Assembly: GCA_036381125.1 (NCBI GenBank)
Contig: DASVDK010000003.1
Span: forward strand, 1 to 12,327
Direction of reading: 5' to 3'
Source: DASVDK01 sp036381125 [NCBI: Thermodesulfobacteriota bacterium]
GTDB lineage: Bacteria; DASVDK01
DNA: 12,327 nt
Shown: positions 5,460 through 12,327 of the stretch, in pieces
How positions within the stretch are numbered: position 1 is the stretch's first letter
Layout: the number at the start of each line of letters is the position of its first letter
Notes under the pieces: model-generated
What the model saw: the letters and a program-made list of their open reading frames with translations, nothing else
The model's database searches: none
What the model was told of the DNA's origin: nothing
Made by a program: the position numbers and the translations under genes

Positions 5460-6911
5460 CTAGTCCACGAGGACGAGGGCCTCGGCGTTGCGGATGGTGA
5501 CGGTGGAGGTGGGATCCGAGAGCGTCCCGTCCTCGCGGAGGATCCGCATCTCCCGCGGCAGCGAGACGGTGGCGGCCGACGCGTCACCCCAGTTCGTGCA
5601 CTCCGAAGAGTCCTTGGTCCGGACGAGGACGAGCCCGTTCGTGTAGCGGCGCGAGAAGACCTCGTACCGGCACGTCCTCGACCCGTCGGCGTACGAGCCG
5701 CGCTCGAGGACCTCGACCTCGCCGTCCGGCGAGCCGAACCCGATCTCGTAGGCCGGCAGCCACTCCTCCGTGAAGGCGAGCGGATCGGACGACCCGGGCC
5801 TCACGCAGAGGCCGGGGTTGAAGTAGATCGTGCCGGGGCTCCCCTCCGGCTCGCGCACGAGGTAGTAGCTCGCAAGCCGCCACATCCGGTAGCGCGCCGC
5901 GGCCGAGCCGTAGTTGCCCGCGTCGTAGCCCGACGGTCCCTCGTAGCAGAGGGTCCCCGAGAGGTCGGCCGTGCCGCCGACGGCCGCAAGCTCCTTCATG
6001 AGCTCGATGAACCGCTCGTACTGGTCGCTGCCGCCGTCGAACTGGTCGGGCCGATGGAGGAACTCCGTGAAGGCGCCGCGGGTCGCCATGACCTGGTCGA
6101 TCATGGGCTCGTTGAGGAGCCAGCCGGCCGCGTTCACGAGCACGACCTTCCCCGCCTCGGCGGCGCGAGCGCGCAGCACCGTGAGCCAGCTCGTCACCAT
6201 CGGCTGATAGATCTCGCTCGCCGCGGCGCCCGGCCGCCGGCCGTCGAGCTCGCGGACGCCGCCCCCGGATACGGCGAAGGTCTGCCTGTCCCAGTACCAG
6301 TTGCCGCTGATGCTCGAGGCGTGCTCGTCGAGGAGCAGGCCGTCCTGATCGCTCGAGAGGCTCTCCACGAGCCGGTCGGCCTGCCAGGCCTGGAAGCCGG
6401 GGTCGTTGACGTTGAAGGCCCACCGGGCGTCGTCCCACATCCAGAGCTGCACGCGGCAGTCCTTCCTCACGGGCTGTGACGGCGGGCAGCCGGGGATCGT
6501 GACGGTATCCACGGTCTCCCCGTCGAGGCCGACGAACCTGAGCGTCGTCGTCTCCGAGAAGTGCATGTAGTACGACTCGGGAAGGTCGGCCGCCTCCTCG
6601 TCGACCTCGTTCGTGCTCACGCAACCGACGTGCTGGCAGGCGGTGAGGTCGATCCGGTACGCGAAGGTCCGGATCGCCTCGTTCCGGGAGGTCATCTCCG
6701 AGGCGAAGCGCGGTCCGTTGGCCTCCATCGCGTCGACGTGGGTCGCGTACCAGTCCCAGGCCGCCTCGCGCGCGTCCGGATCGGGGACGTACTCGATGCC
6801 GCGTCCGAGGTCGAGCACGCGGATGTGGGACCAGGCGGCGGCCGCCCGAGGTGGAGACGCGGCATGCAGCGCGCAGACGAGGACGACGAGGAGGGCGAGT
6901 CGTGCGAGCAT
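5460..6911 (-). CDS. Secreted glycoside-hydrolase-like protein (GHL15-like TIM barrel, uncertain)
   Basis: The 483-residue product starts with a clear Sec signal peptide (MLARLALLVVLVCALHAAS, cleavage near AAAA-W27). The body looks like an uncharacterised glycoside-hydrolase-type barrel: WAFNVNDPGFQAWQADRL near 164-181, DGLLLDEHASS at 190-200, a strand GKVVLVNAAGW near 254-264, and GAFTEFLHRPDQF near 279-291. The first and last resemble putative barrel families in which Asp/Glu at strand ends act as catalysts; D195/E196 and E283 are candidates. The C-terminus (about 413-483) reads as a beta-rich cap with YEVFSRRYTNGLVLVRT. Eight cysteines remain in the mature part (92, 97, 142, 152, 322, 369, 414, 438), suiting disulfides outside the cytoplasm. 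The start has a Shine-Dalgarno sequence, AAAGGGGG, five bases upstream. It lies 70 bases downstream of the methyltransferase gene on the same strand. Substrate unknown; the catalytic assignment is inference. Confidence 0.7.
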   Translation of the reverse strand: MLARLALLVVLVCALHAASPPRAAAAWSHIRVLDLGRGIEYVPDPDAREAAWDWYATHVDAMEANGPRFASEMTSRNEAIRTFAYRIDLTACQHVGCVSTNEVDEEAADLPESYYMHFSETTTLRFVGLDGETVDTVTIPGCPPSQPVRKDCRVQLWMWDDARWAFNVNDPGFQAWQADRLVESLSSDQDGLLLDEHASSISGNWYWDRQTFAVSGGGVRELDGRRPGAAASEIYQPMVTSWLTVLRARAAEAGKVVLVNAAGWLLNEPMIDQVMATRGAFTEFLHRPDQFDGGSDQYERFIELMKELAAVGGTADLSGTLCYEGPSGYDAGNYGSAAARYRMWRLASYYLVREPEGSPGTIYFNPGLCVRPGSSDPLAFTEEWLPAYEIGFGSPDGEVEVLERGSYADGSRTCRYEVFSRRYTNGLVLVRTKDSSECTNWGDASAATVSLPREMRILREDGTLSDPTSTVTIRNAEALVLVD

Positions 6912-6916
6912 GAGAA

Positions 6917-6924
6917 CCCCCTTT
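6917..6924 (-). promoter_or_regulatory. Shine-Dalgarno site for the hydrolase-like gene
   Basis: AAAGGGGG on the minus strand lies five bases before the ATG at 6911. It supports this start, which places the hydrophobic signal sequence at the very N-terminus, rather than the open frame further upstream. Confidence 0.65.
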
Positions 6925-6928
6925 CTCC

Positions 6929-6946
6929 CGGCGCCGCACCGCGCCG
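6929..6946. other. Short perfect hairpin between methyltransferase and hydrolase-like genes
   Basis: CGGCGC (6929-6934) and GCGCCG (6941-6946) can pair over a six-base loop. On the minus strand this lies 35 bases after the methyltransferase stop and just before the Shine-Dalgarno site of the next gene. It could be a weak terminator or modulate translation. In DNA this GC-rich such stems are common by chance. Confidence 0.25.
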
Positions 6947-6981
6947 AGGAGAGGCAGTATCTCATCGCACGGCCGGGTGAC

Positions 6982-8244
6982 CTAGAGGCGTGCGGTCGCT
7001 CGTGCACCGACGACGGGCACTGCGCGGAAGTACCGGTAGCCGCCCCCGCCGCGCCACCCGACCTCCTCGCCGATGCCGCCCCGGTCGGTCCCGTCGATCA
7101 CCTGCCGCATGCGGGGGACGATGTGCGTGTCGCATTGCGGCCCGATCTCGATCATGACCCATCGCCGGCCGAGCTTGTGCGCCACGGCGCCGGTCGTGCC
7201 CGAGCCGGCGAAGGGGTCGAGGACCAGGTCGCCCGGCCGCGTGACGGCCCGTACCAGGAGGCCGATGAGCGATTCGGGCTTCGGGTAGTGGAAGGCGGCC
7301 TCGCCGAAGAGCCGGCGGCTCTCCTCGGTGGCGTCCTCGTACGTGCCGACCGGATAGTGCGCGGCGCTGAGGAGGTTCTTGAGCTTCTTCGGCGCGCCGC
7401 CAGCGCGCACGTGGTTCGGGCGGAAGGGGGCCCGGCTGATGGTGATGCGGTCGCCCGCGGCGAGGCAGCGGTCGAGCGTCGCCTGGGTGTAACGCCACTC
7501 CCCCTCGAGGCGGAAGGGGCCGACGTTGCGGTGGTCGCGCACCTCCACCCGGTCGAGGAGGCGCGTCACGACCCGCCCCTCCGACATGTCCTGCGGCTCG
7601 AAGACCTGGTCGGCGCAGCCGAAGTGCACGGCGCCGGCCGGGAAGGCGAGCACGCCGAGCGGGTTGCCGGCGTTGTTGAGCGGGTACTTCTTGCCGCGGG
7701 TCGTCGTGCCGCCGACGAAGGGGGGCGCCGCCTCGCGGCGCCCGGCGTAGGCGAGGATCGTCTCGGTGACGCCGCCGACGCGGCCGTCGAGGAAGGACGG
7801 TTTGCGCTTCTTCTCCCAGACGAGGGGCCCGCACGCGTTGCGGCGGCCGAAGACCTCGTCCATGAGGAGGGTCATGTACGCGGCCTGCGCGTCGTCGATC
7901 GACACGAAGACGACGCCGCTGTCGGCGAGCAGCGGCCGGAGGCGGACGAGGTGGGCGTACATGAAGCCGAGCCACTCGGCGTCGTCCGCGTCGTCGTCGT
8001 AGTGGCTCACCCCGGCGCGCGTGTTGTACGGGGGATCGAGGTAGGCGCACTGCACGCGGCCGGCGAGGTCGGCCCGGAGCGCCTCGAGGACCGGCAGGTT
8101 GTCGCCGTGGACGAGCCGGTTGTCGGCCGGCCCCCCGTCCGCGGCGGCGCGGCCGAGCGCCGGCACCTCGACGAGCGAGACCGGCGGCACGTGGGGCGGG
8201 ACCTTCTTGCCGGGCCAGACCAGCTCGGGCGCAGGCCTCCGCAT
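6982..8244 (-). CDS. Type III Mod-like site-specific DNA adenine-N6 methyltransferase, apparently solitary
   Basis: The protein is a beta-class amino-methyltransferase: the catalytic motif IV, LDPPYNT, comes first (69-75) and the S-adenosylmethionine motif I, LDPFAGSGTTG, comes late (342-352). It modifies adenine N6 at a short DNA site. HGDNLPVLEAL at 46-56 and DPPYNTRAGVSHYDDD at 70-85 match the type III Mod style. VFVSIDD near 112-118 and VWEKKRKPSF near 142-151 follow, and the stretch up to about 320 should hold the target-recognition region. At 420 residues it is shorter than most Mod subunits. No Res helicase-nuclease or other restriction gene is present; the downstream gene is the hydrolase-like protein and upstream is the divergent SDR. 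It may therefore be a solitary, regulatory or protective methylase. Start ATG follows TATTCT by seven bases with no Shine-Dalgarno sequence; longer open frame upstream would cross the divergent promoter. Confidence 0.88.
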   Translation of the reverse strand: MRRPAPELVWPGKKVPPHVPPVSLVEVPALGRAAADGGPADNRLVHGDNLPVLEALRADLAGRVQCAYLDPPYNTRAGVSHYDDDADDAEWLGFMYAHLVRLRPLLADSGVVFVSIDDAQAAYMTLLMDEVFGRRNACGPLVWEKKRKPSFLDGRVGGVTETILAYAGRREAAPPFVGGTTTRGKKYPLNNAGNPLGVLAFPAGAVHFGCADQVFEPQDMSEGRVVTRLLDRVEVRDHRNVGPFRLEGEWRYTQATLDRCLAAGDRITISRAPFRPNHVRAGGAPKKLKNLLSAAHYPVGTYEDATEESRRLFGEAAFHYPKPESLIGLLVRAVTRPGDLVLDPFAGSGTTGAVAHKLGRRWVMIEIGPQCDTHIVPRMRQVIDGTDRGGIGEEVGWRGGGGYRYFRAVPVVGARATARL

Positions 8245-8251
8245 GGCGCAG

Positions 8252-8257
8252 AGAATA
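8252..8257 (-). promoter_or_regulatory. -10-like TATTCT for the methyltransferase gene, leaderless type
   Basis: TATTCT on the minus strand ends seven bases before the ATG at 8244, and no Shine-Dalgarno sequence lies between. A convincing -35 box is not seen. The rest of the 175-base divergent gap to 8419 holds the SDR promoter and no other feature I can support. Confidence 0.4.
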
Positions 8258-8381
8258 GCGCTACGCTCGCTGCCGTCGGCCCCGCGGCCGTGCGGATGCT
8301 CCGCCCGACGGAGGCGCGGCCGGGACCGGCCGAGGTCCGCCGCGAGGCCGAGGCCTGCGGCACCGGGTGGACGGCGTCCAT

Positions 8382-8411
8382 CTGGCAGCCGGCGCCGCGG
8401 GCCGGTATGAT
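8382..8411 (+). promoter_or_regulatory. Predicted promoter for the SDR-peptide transporter operon, leaderless type
   Basis: CTGGCA (8382-8387), an 18-base spacer and TATGAT (8406-8411) make a good sigma-70-like promoter. The ATG at 8420 is eight bases after the -10 box, so the transcript should start at or within a base or two of the start codon. No Shine-Dalgarno sequence is present. Confidence 0.55.
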
Positions 8412-8419
8412 CGCTTCCC

Positions 8420-9190
8420 ATGCATCCGTTCTTCGATCTGACCGGCAAGGTGGCGCTCGTGACCGGCGGGGGTGGGGCCATCGGCGGCGCCTCGGCCCGC
8501 GCCCTGGCCCGGGCGGGCGCGGACGTGATCGTCTCCGATCTCAGGCCCGAGGCGGCCGAGGCCGTGGCCGCGCAGATCCGCGAAATCGGCCGCCGCAGCG
8601 ACGTGCTCGTCGGTGACGCCGCCGACTACGACGTGGTCGGCGGCCTCGCGAGCACGGCGCTCGAGCGGTTCGGCCGCGTCGACATCCTCGTGAACGTCGC
8701 GGGGGGCGGAGACCCGCGCTGGTTCCACGAGATGACCCACCGGGACTTCGACAAGGTGGTCCGGCACAACCTCAAGTCCGCCTGGAACTGGTGCCACCAC
8801 CTGGTGCCGCAGATGCGGACGCGCGACGGCCAGCGGATCATCAACATGGCCTCGATCTCCGCCAAGCACGGCGGCGGCCCGCCGGCCACGGTGAGCAAGT
8901 CGGCCTACGCGGCCGCCAAGGCCGGCGTCATCGGCCTCACCAAGGGGCTCGCCAAGGAGCTGGCGCCGCGCATCACGGTCAACGCCGTGTGCCCCGGCCT
9001 CATCCAGACGCCGAGGACGGCCGGGATCTGGAACGGTCCCCTCATCGGCGAGATCCTCACGACGATCCCCATGGGCCGCGTGGGACAGCCGGACGACGTC
9101 GCGGCCGCGGTCCTCTTCTTCGCGTCGCCGGGCGCCGGCTGGATCACCGGCGAAAGCATGGACATCAACGGCGGGCAGTACATCGACTGA
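8420..9190 (+). CDS. SDR-family NAD(P)-dependent oxidoreductase
   Basis: This is a classical short-chain dehydrogenase/reductase, 256 residues, close to the usual 250. The nucleotide-binding glycine loop TGGGGAIG is at 15-22, an Asp at 40 (VIVSDL) ends the second strand and favours NAD over NADP, and NVAGGG is at 92-97. The active site holds S145 in INMAS and the YxxxK pair Y163 and K167 in SAYAAAK. The spacing from Ser to Tyr is about five residues longer than in FabG-type enzymes because of a Gly-rich stretch (150-156). The C-terminus, WITGESMDINGGQYID, is typical. Such enzymes oxidise or reduce hydroxyl/keto groups on sugars, acyl carriers, steroids or terpenes; the substrate is unknown. 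It heads a rightward operon with the peptide-type transporter, only 18 bases before the binding-protein gene, so it may act on whatever that transporter imports. Confidence 0.92.
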   Translation: MHPFFDLTGKVALVTGGGGAIGGASARALARAGADVIVSDLRPEAAEAVAAQIREIGRRSDVLVGDAADYDVVGGLASTALERFGRVDILVNVAGGGDPRWFHEMTHRDFDKVVRHNLKSAWNWCHHLVPQMRTRDGQRIINMASISAKHGGGPPATVSKSAYAAAKAGVIGLTKGLAKELAPRITVNAVCPGLIQTPRTAGIWNGPLIGEILTTIPMGRVGQPDDVAAAVLFFASPGAGWITGESMDINGGQYID

Positions 9191-9196
9191 CGTTCC

Positions 9197-9203
9197 GGGA
9201 GAG
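9197..9203 (+). promoter_or_regulatory. Shine-Dalgarno site for the peptide-type binding protein
   Basis: GGGAGAG lies in the 18-base gap after the SDR stop, five bases before the ATG at 9209. It supports reinitiation within a shared transcript and contrasts with the Shine-Dalgarno-free start of the SDR gene. Confidence 0.6.
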
Positions 9204-9208
9204 ATGCC

Positions 9209-10786
9209 ATGAGCCTCCGTCTCGTCCTCGCGGCGCTCGCGGCCGCGATCCTCCTCGCACCGGGCGCCGCCTTCGCGCAGAAGACGGGCGGCACCCTCAC
9301 GATCGGCCGGCCGAGCGACGCGATTTCGCTCGACCCCCAGAAGGCGACGACCGCGCCCGAGGTCTGGGTCTACAACAACATCTTCGAGACCCTGGTCGCG
9401 CTCGACGAGAACATGAAGATCGTGCCGATGCTCGCCGAGCGGTGGGAGCGGGTGAGCCCGACGGCGATGCGCTTCCACCTGCGCAAGGGGGTCAGGTTCC
9501 ACGACGGCACCCCCTTCAACGCGCAGGCGGTCAAGTTCACGATCGAGCGGGTCATCGACCCGAAGTCGCCCGCGCGCGGCCGCGCCTGGCTCGGGCCGGT
9601 GAGCGGCGCCAGGGTGGTCGACGAGCACACCGTCGACATCCTCACCGCCTCGCCCTTCGGCCCGCTCCTCAACCACCTCACGATGGTCTTCGTCGTCGGG
9701 ATCGTGAGCCCCACGGCCGTCGAGAAGCACGGCGACGCCTTCGGCCGCAACCCGGTCGGCACGGGGCCGTTCCGGTTCGAGGAGTGGCGGAGCAACCAGT
9801 CCATCACGCTCGTCCGCAACGACGACTACTGGGGCCCGAAGGCGTACCTCGACCGGGTCGTCTTCCGCGTCATCCCGGAGGAGGGGGCGCGGATGATCGC
9901 CTACGACCGCGGCGACATCGACATGCTCCTCAGGGCGGCCCCGATCGAGATGGAGCGCCTCAAGCAGGACCGCAAGACGCTGGTCGTCGAGAACCCGGGG
10001 CTTCGCATCGTCTACATCGGCTTCAACACCGCCGCGCCGCCGATGGACGACGTGCGCGTGCGCAAGGCGGTGGCGCACTCGATCGACGTGAAGGGGATCA
10101 ACGAGTACGTCGTCGAGAACGCGATGCTCCCGGCCCGCAGCGTGATCGCGCCGTCGGTATTCGGCTACAAGGACACGCAGCTCCCGGAGAAGTACGCCTA
10201 CAACCCGGAGCTCGCGAAGAAGCTCTTCGCGGAGGCGGGCTACACGCCGGGTCCGGACGGCGTCCTGCAGAAGGGGGGCAAGCCGCTCGAGGTCGCCTTC
10301 TGGGCCTCCGAGGGCCGGGACCTCAAGGACCGGGAGATCGCCGAGGCGGTGCAGGCGCAGCTCACGAAGGCCGGCATCAAGGTGAACTTCCGGCGGATGG
10401 AGTTCGGCGCGTACCTCGCGGCGATCCGCAGGGAGGTGGCGGAGTACAACCTCTTCGCGCTCGGCTGGGTCACGATGACCGGAGACGGCGACTTCGGCCT
10501 CTACGCGAGCTTCCACTCGGCCAACATCCCGCCGAAGGGGACGCAGTACCCCCGCTACAGGAACCCCGAGGTCGACCGCCTGCTCGACCAGGCTCGCACG
10601 TCGCTCGATCCGGCCGTGCGCGAGGCGGCGTACGGCAAGGTGCTCGAGCACGTCACGGACGACGTCGTCTGGATCCCGATCTACCAGACGAAGGAGTCGG
10701 TCGTCATGCGGACGTACGTGAAGGGCTACGTGGGGCACCCGGCCGAGTACTACTTGCGGCTCCGTCCCGTCTGGCTCGATCGATAG
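9209..10786 (+). CDS. ABC transporter substrate-binding protein, peptide/nickel type (SBP_bac_5)
   Basis: The 525-residue protein is an extracytoplasmic binding protein of the DppA/OppA family and of normal length. A Sec signal peptide covers about residues 1-23 with likely cleavage at AFA before Q24; there is no lipobox cysteine, so it should be soluble in the periplasm. The family signature AERWERVSPTAMRFHLRKG is near 76-94, followed by VRFHDGTPFNAQAVKFTIER. NPVGTGPFRFEEW near 181-193 and a C-terminal PIYQTKESVV stretch complete the fold. The gene lies 18 bases after the SDR gene and 16 bases before the DppB-type permease. These proteins bind di- or oligopeptides, but relatives take up nickel, glutathione, opines or sugars, so the cargo is open. 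Confidence 0.93.
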   Translation: MSLRLVLAALAAAILLAPGAAFAQKTGGTLTIGRPSDAISLDPQKATTAPEVWVYNNIFETLVALDENMKIVPMLAERWERVSPTAMRFHLRKGVRFHDGTPFNAQAVKFTIERVIDPKSPARGRAWLGPVSGARVVDEHTVDILTASPFGPLLNHLTMVFVVGIVSPTAVEKHGDAFGRNPVGTGPFRFEEWRSNQSITLVRNDDYWGPKAYLDRVVFRVIPEEGARMIAYDRGDIDMLLRAAPIEMERLKQDRKTLVVENPGLRIVYIGFNTAAPPMDDVRVRKAVAHSIDVKGINEYVVENAMLPARSVIAPSVFGYKDTQLPEKYAYNPELAKKLFAEAGYTPGPDGVLQKGGKPLEVAFWASEGRDLKDREIAEAVQAQLTKAGIKVNFRRMEFGAYLAAIRREVAEYNLFALGWVTMTGDGDFGLYASFHSANIPPKGTQYPRYRNPEVDRLLDQARTSLDPAVREAAYGKVLEHVTDDVVWIPIYQTKESVVMRTYVKGYVGHPAEYYLRLRPVWLDR

Positions 10787-10802
10787 GCCGCGAGGGACGG
10801 CG

Positions 10803-11735
10803 GTGGCGCGCTATGTCGCGAAGCGACTCGCCTGGTCGCTCTTCGTCCTGGTCGGCGTCACCTTCGTGATCCACACCGTCATGAGCCTCGTCCCCGGGGA
10901 CCCGACCGTGGTGCTCCTCGGGGACGCGGCCACCGCGGAGCAGCGGGCGGCGCTCCGCGCCGAGCTGGGCCTCGACCGGCCCTTCCTCGTGCGCTACGCG
11001 GACTACCTCGGCGGCATCGTCCGCGGCGACCTCGGGCTCTCCTACCGGAACCGGCGTCCGGTCGTCGAGGAGATCGCCGACGCGTACCCGGCCACGCTCA
11101 AGCTCTCGGCGGCCGCCATGGCGGTGACCGTCCTCCTCGGCCTGCCGGCCGGCATCCTCTCGGCCGTCCGCCGCAACCGCATCGAGGACTACGGCATCAC
11201 CGTGGTCTCCCTCCTCGGCCTGTCGATGCCGGTCTTCCTGATCGGGCTCCTCCTGATCTACTACTTGGCGTACCGGTGGCCGATCTTCCCGGTGGGCGGG
11301 ATGGACGACGGCCTGGTGAGCTACGTGCTGCCCGCCTTCACGCTCGCGCTCACGTCGATCGCCATGGTGTCGCGGATGACCCGCGCCTCGATGCTCGAGG
11401 TGCTCGGCGAGGACTTCATCCGGACGGCGCGGGCCAAGGGGCTCGCCGAGGCCCGGGTGGTGAACCGCCACGCGCTCAAGGCGGCGTTCATCCCGGTCCT
11501 CACGGTGCTCGGGCTCCAGATCGGGCTCCTCCTCGGCGGCGCGGTGATCACCGAGACCGTGTTCGCCTGGCCCGGCATCGGGCGGCTCATGGTGGCCGGC
11601 ATCCGGACGCGCGACCTCTATCTCGTCCAGGGGTGCGTCCTGGTCATGGCCGCCTCCTTCGTCCTCATCAACCTCCTCACCGACCTCGCCTACACGCTGG
11701 TCGACCCCCGGGTGCGCCATGGCGCTCGCGCGTAA
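10803..11735 (+). CDS. ABC transporter permease, DppB/OppB type
   Basis: This is the first membrane subunit of the peptide-type ABC importer, 310 residues, as usual. It starts with GTG, preceded by the purine-rich GAGGGACGG. The N-terminus, ARYVAKRLAWSLFVLVGVTFVIH, is the hallmark of the DppB group, followed by LVPGDPTVVLLG and ELGLDRPFLVRYADYL. About six membrane segments are seen, near 9-29, 98-120, 135-158, 174-192, 230-252 and 277-298. The cytoplasmic EAA-type loop that contacts the ATPase is at about 206-228 (ARAKGLAEARVVNRHALKAA). The stop codon lies within the start of the next permease gene, a 17-base overlap that suggests translational coupling. Confidence 0.93.
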   Translation: MARYVAKRLAWSLFVLVGVTFVIHTVMSLVPGDPTVVLLGDAATAEQRAALRAELGLDRPFLVRYADYLGGIVRGDLGLSYRNRRPVVEEIADAYPATLKLSAAAMAVTVLLGLPAGILSAVRRNRIEDYGITVVSLLGLSMPVFLIGLLLIYYLAYRWPIFPVGGMDDGLVSYVLPAFTLALTSIAMVSRMTRASMLEVLGEDFIRTARAKGLAEARVVNRHALKAAFIPVLTVLGLQIGLLLGGAVITETVFAWPGIGRLMVAGIRTRDLYLVQGCVLVMAASFVLINLLTDLAYTLVDPRVRHGARA

Positions 11736-12327
11736 CCCGATGGTGGCGGCGAGCCTCGTGGTCGTCGCCGCCGTGCTGGTCATGGCGCTCTTCGCGCCGT
11801 GGCTCGCGCCGAAGGACCCGTACCTCCAGAACCTCCCCGACCGGCGGGCGGCGCCGAGCGCGGAGTACCCGCTCGGCGCGGACGAGTTCGGCCGCGACAT
11901 CCTCTCGCGCGTCATCTACGGCGCCGGGATCGCCCTCCGGGTGGCCACCGTGGCGACCGGGCTGGGCCTCGTCCTCGGCTCGGCCCTGGGGCTCGCGGCC
12001 GGCTTCCTCGGCGGCTTCGTCGACGACCTCCTCATGCGGGCGACCGACGTGCTCCTCGCCTTCCCCTACCTGCTGCTCGCCATCGCCATCGTCACGGCGC
12101 TCGGTCCGGGCGAGGCGAGCACGCAGATCGCCATCGGCTTCTGGGCGCTCCCCGCCTTCGCGCGGCTCGTCCGCGGCTCGGCCCTCGCCCTCAGGGAGAA
12201 GGAGTTCGTCGAGGCGGCGCGCGCCCAGGGGGCCGGCGCCGCGAGGATCCTCGCGCGATACATCCTGCCGAACTGCCTCTCGCCGGTCATCGTGCTGGCG
12301 ACGCTCTTCGTGGCCAGGGCCATCATG
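11719..12327 (+). CDS. ABC transporter permease, DppC/OppC type (C-terminus cut by window)
   Basis: The open frame runs to the right edge with 203 codons visible; members usually have about 280-300 residues. ARNPMVAASLVVVAAVLVM at the N-terminus is the first membrane segment, followed by LFAPWLAPKDPY. LGADEFGRDILSRVIYGA at about 53-70 is the DppC/OppC signature. The EAA-type loop that binds the ATPase is EFVEAARAQGAGAARILARY near 163-182, then ILPNCLSPVIV. The ATG at 11719 overlaps the upstream permease gene by 17 bases and gives the expected N-terminus with RNP before the first helix. An in-frame ATG at 11740, four bases after that stop, is a possible alternative. One or two ATPase genes should follow to complete the importer. 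Confidence 0.92.
   Translation, partial: MALARNPMVAASLVVVAAVLVMALFAPWLAPKDPYLQNLPDRRAAPSAEYPLGADEFGRDILSRVIYGAGIALRVATVATGLGLVLGSALGLAAGFLGGFVDDLLMRATDVLLAFPYLLLAIAIVTALGPGEASTQIAIGFWALPAFARLVRGSALALREKEFVEAARAQGAGAARILARYILPNCLSPVIVLATLFVARAIM

Noticed and set aside
8245-8481. Upstream extension of the methyltransferase frame to about 8481
   Set aside because: It would run through the divergent promoter region and into the SDR coding start; the ATG at 8244 follows a -10-like box and begins a Mod-like N-terminus.
6613-8616. 667-residue plus-strand frame opposite the methyltransferase
   Set aside because: The minus strand holds DPPYNT and FAGSGTTG in a coherent protein; the plus-strand text has no recognisable motif.
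8261-10738. 825-residue open frame on the minus strand
   Set aside because: It lies opposite the SDR and binding-protein genes, both of which have clear family motifs. Its product is an Arg/Asp/Val/His-rich low-complexity text with no domain, the usual antisense shadow in very GC-rich DNA.
8791-10869. 692-residue plus-strand frame overlapping SDR and binding-protein genes
   Set aside because: It is an out-of-frame shadow; motifs such as YxxxK and the binding-protein signature are in the other frame.
1-12327. A defence island or biosynthetic cluster
   Set aside because: Apart from one solitary methyltransferase there are no restriction, toxin-antitoxin, retron, nuclease or synthase genes; the remaining genes are transport and general metabolism.

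Overview
This is a very GC-rich, gene-dense bacterial chromosome segment with 13 recognisable protein genes, two of them cut by the window ends. I see no RNA gene, CRISPR array, transposase or phage gene, and no gap between genes longer than about 230 bases. The mix of genes (two ABC-importer substrate-binding proteins, a MaoC-type hydratase, SDR and aldo/keto reductases) and the base composition fit a free-living soil or groundwater heterotroph, for example a lineage near Binatota, Rokubacteria/Methylomirabilota or the former Deltaproteobacteria. That placement is a guess from style, not from a marker gene.

Left part (1-4472). A Tat-exported, LivK-type substrate-binding protein runs leftward off the edge. 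It is divergent from a small membrane protein of unknown function (1174-1848), and the -35 elements of their two predicted promoters overlap. The membrane protein gene converges on a leftward two-gene unit, aldo/keto reductase then SMP-30/gluconolactonase-like protein, and the two facing stop codons share one CTAG. The lactonase-like protein appears to lack an internal block of about 80 residues that carries two of the family's metal ligands. Upstream of that unit is a leftward gene for a stand-alone tandem ACT-domain protein.

Middle (4473-8244). A PhaJ/MaoC-type (R)-enoyl-CoA hydratase and a VOC/glyoxalase-like protein are translationally coupled through ATGA. They face a secreted glycoside-hydrolase-like protein. 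The 95-base gap between them holds a compact REP-like repeat cluster with the core GGGGTCAGG in three copies, two direct and one inverted. Upstream of the hydrolase-like gene, on the same strand, lies a type III Mod-like DNA adenine methyltransferase with no restriction partner in view.

Right part (8420-12327). A rightward operon encodes an SDR oxidoreductase, an oligopeptide/dipeptide-type substrate-binding protein, a DppB-type permease and a DppC-type permease that runs off the edge. The ATPase genes would lie beyond.

A recurring feature is that genes at the head of predicted transcripts (1174, 3919, 4529, 8244, 8420) have a TANNNT -10-like hexamer only 5-8 bases before the start codon and no Shine-Dalgarno sequence. 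Several other genes do have a Shine-Dalgarno sequence. This suggests extensive leaderless transcription. I found no convincing wholly new multi-gene system. The strongest leads are the truncated lactonase, the repeat cluster, the leaderless pattern, the solitary methyltransferase and two poorly characterised proteins, one membrane and one secreted.
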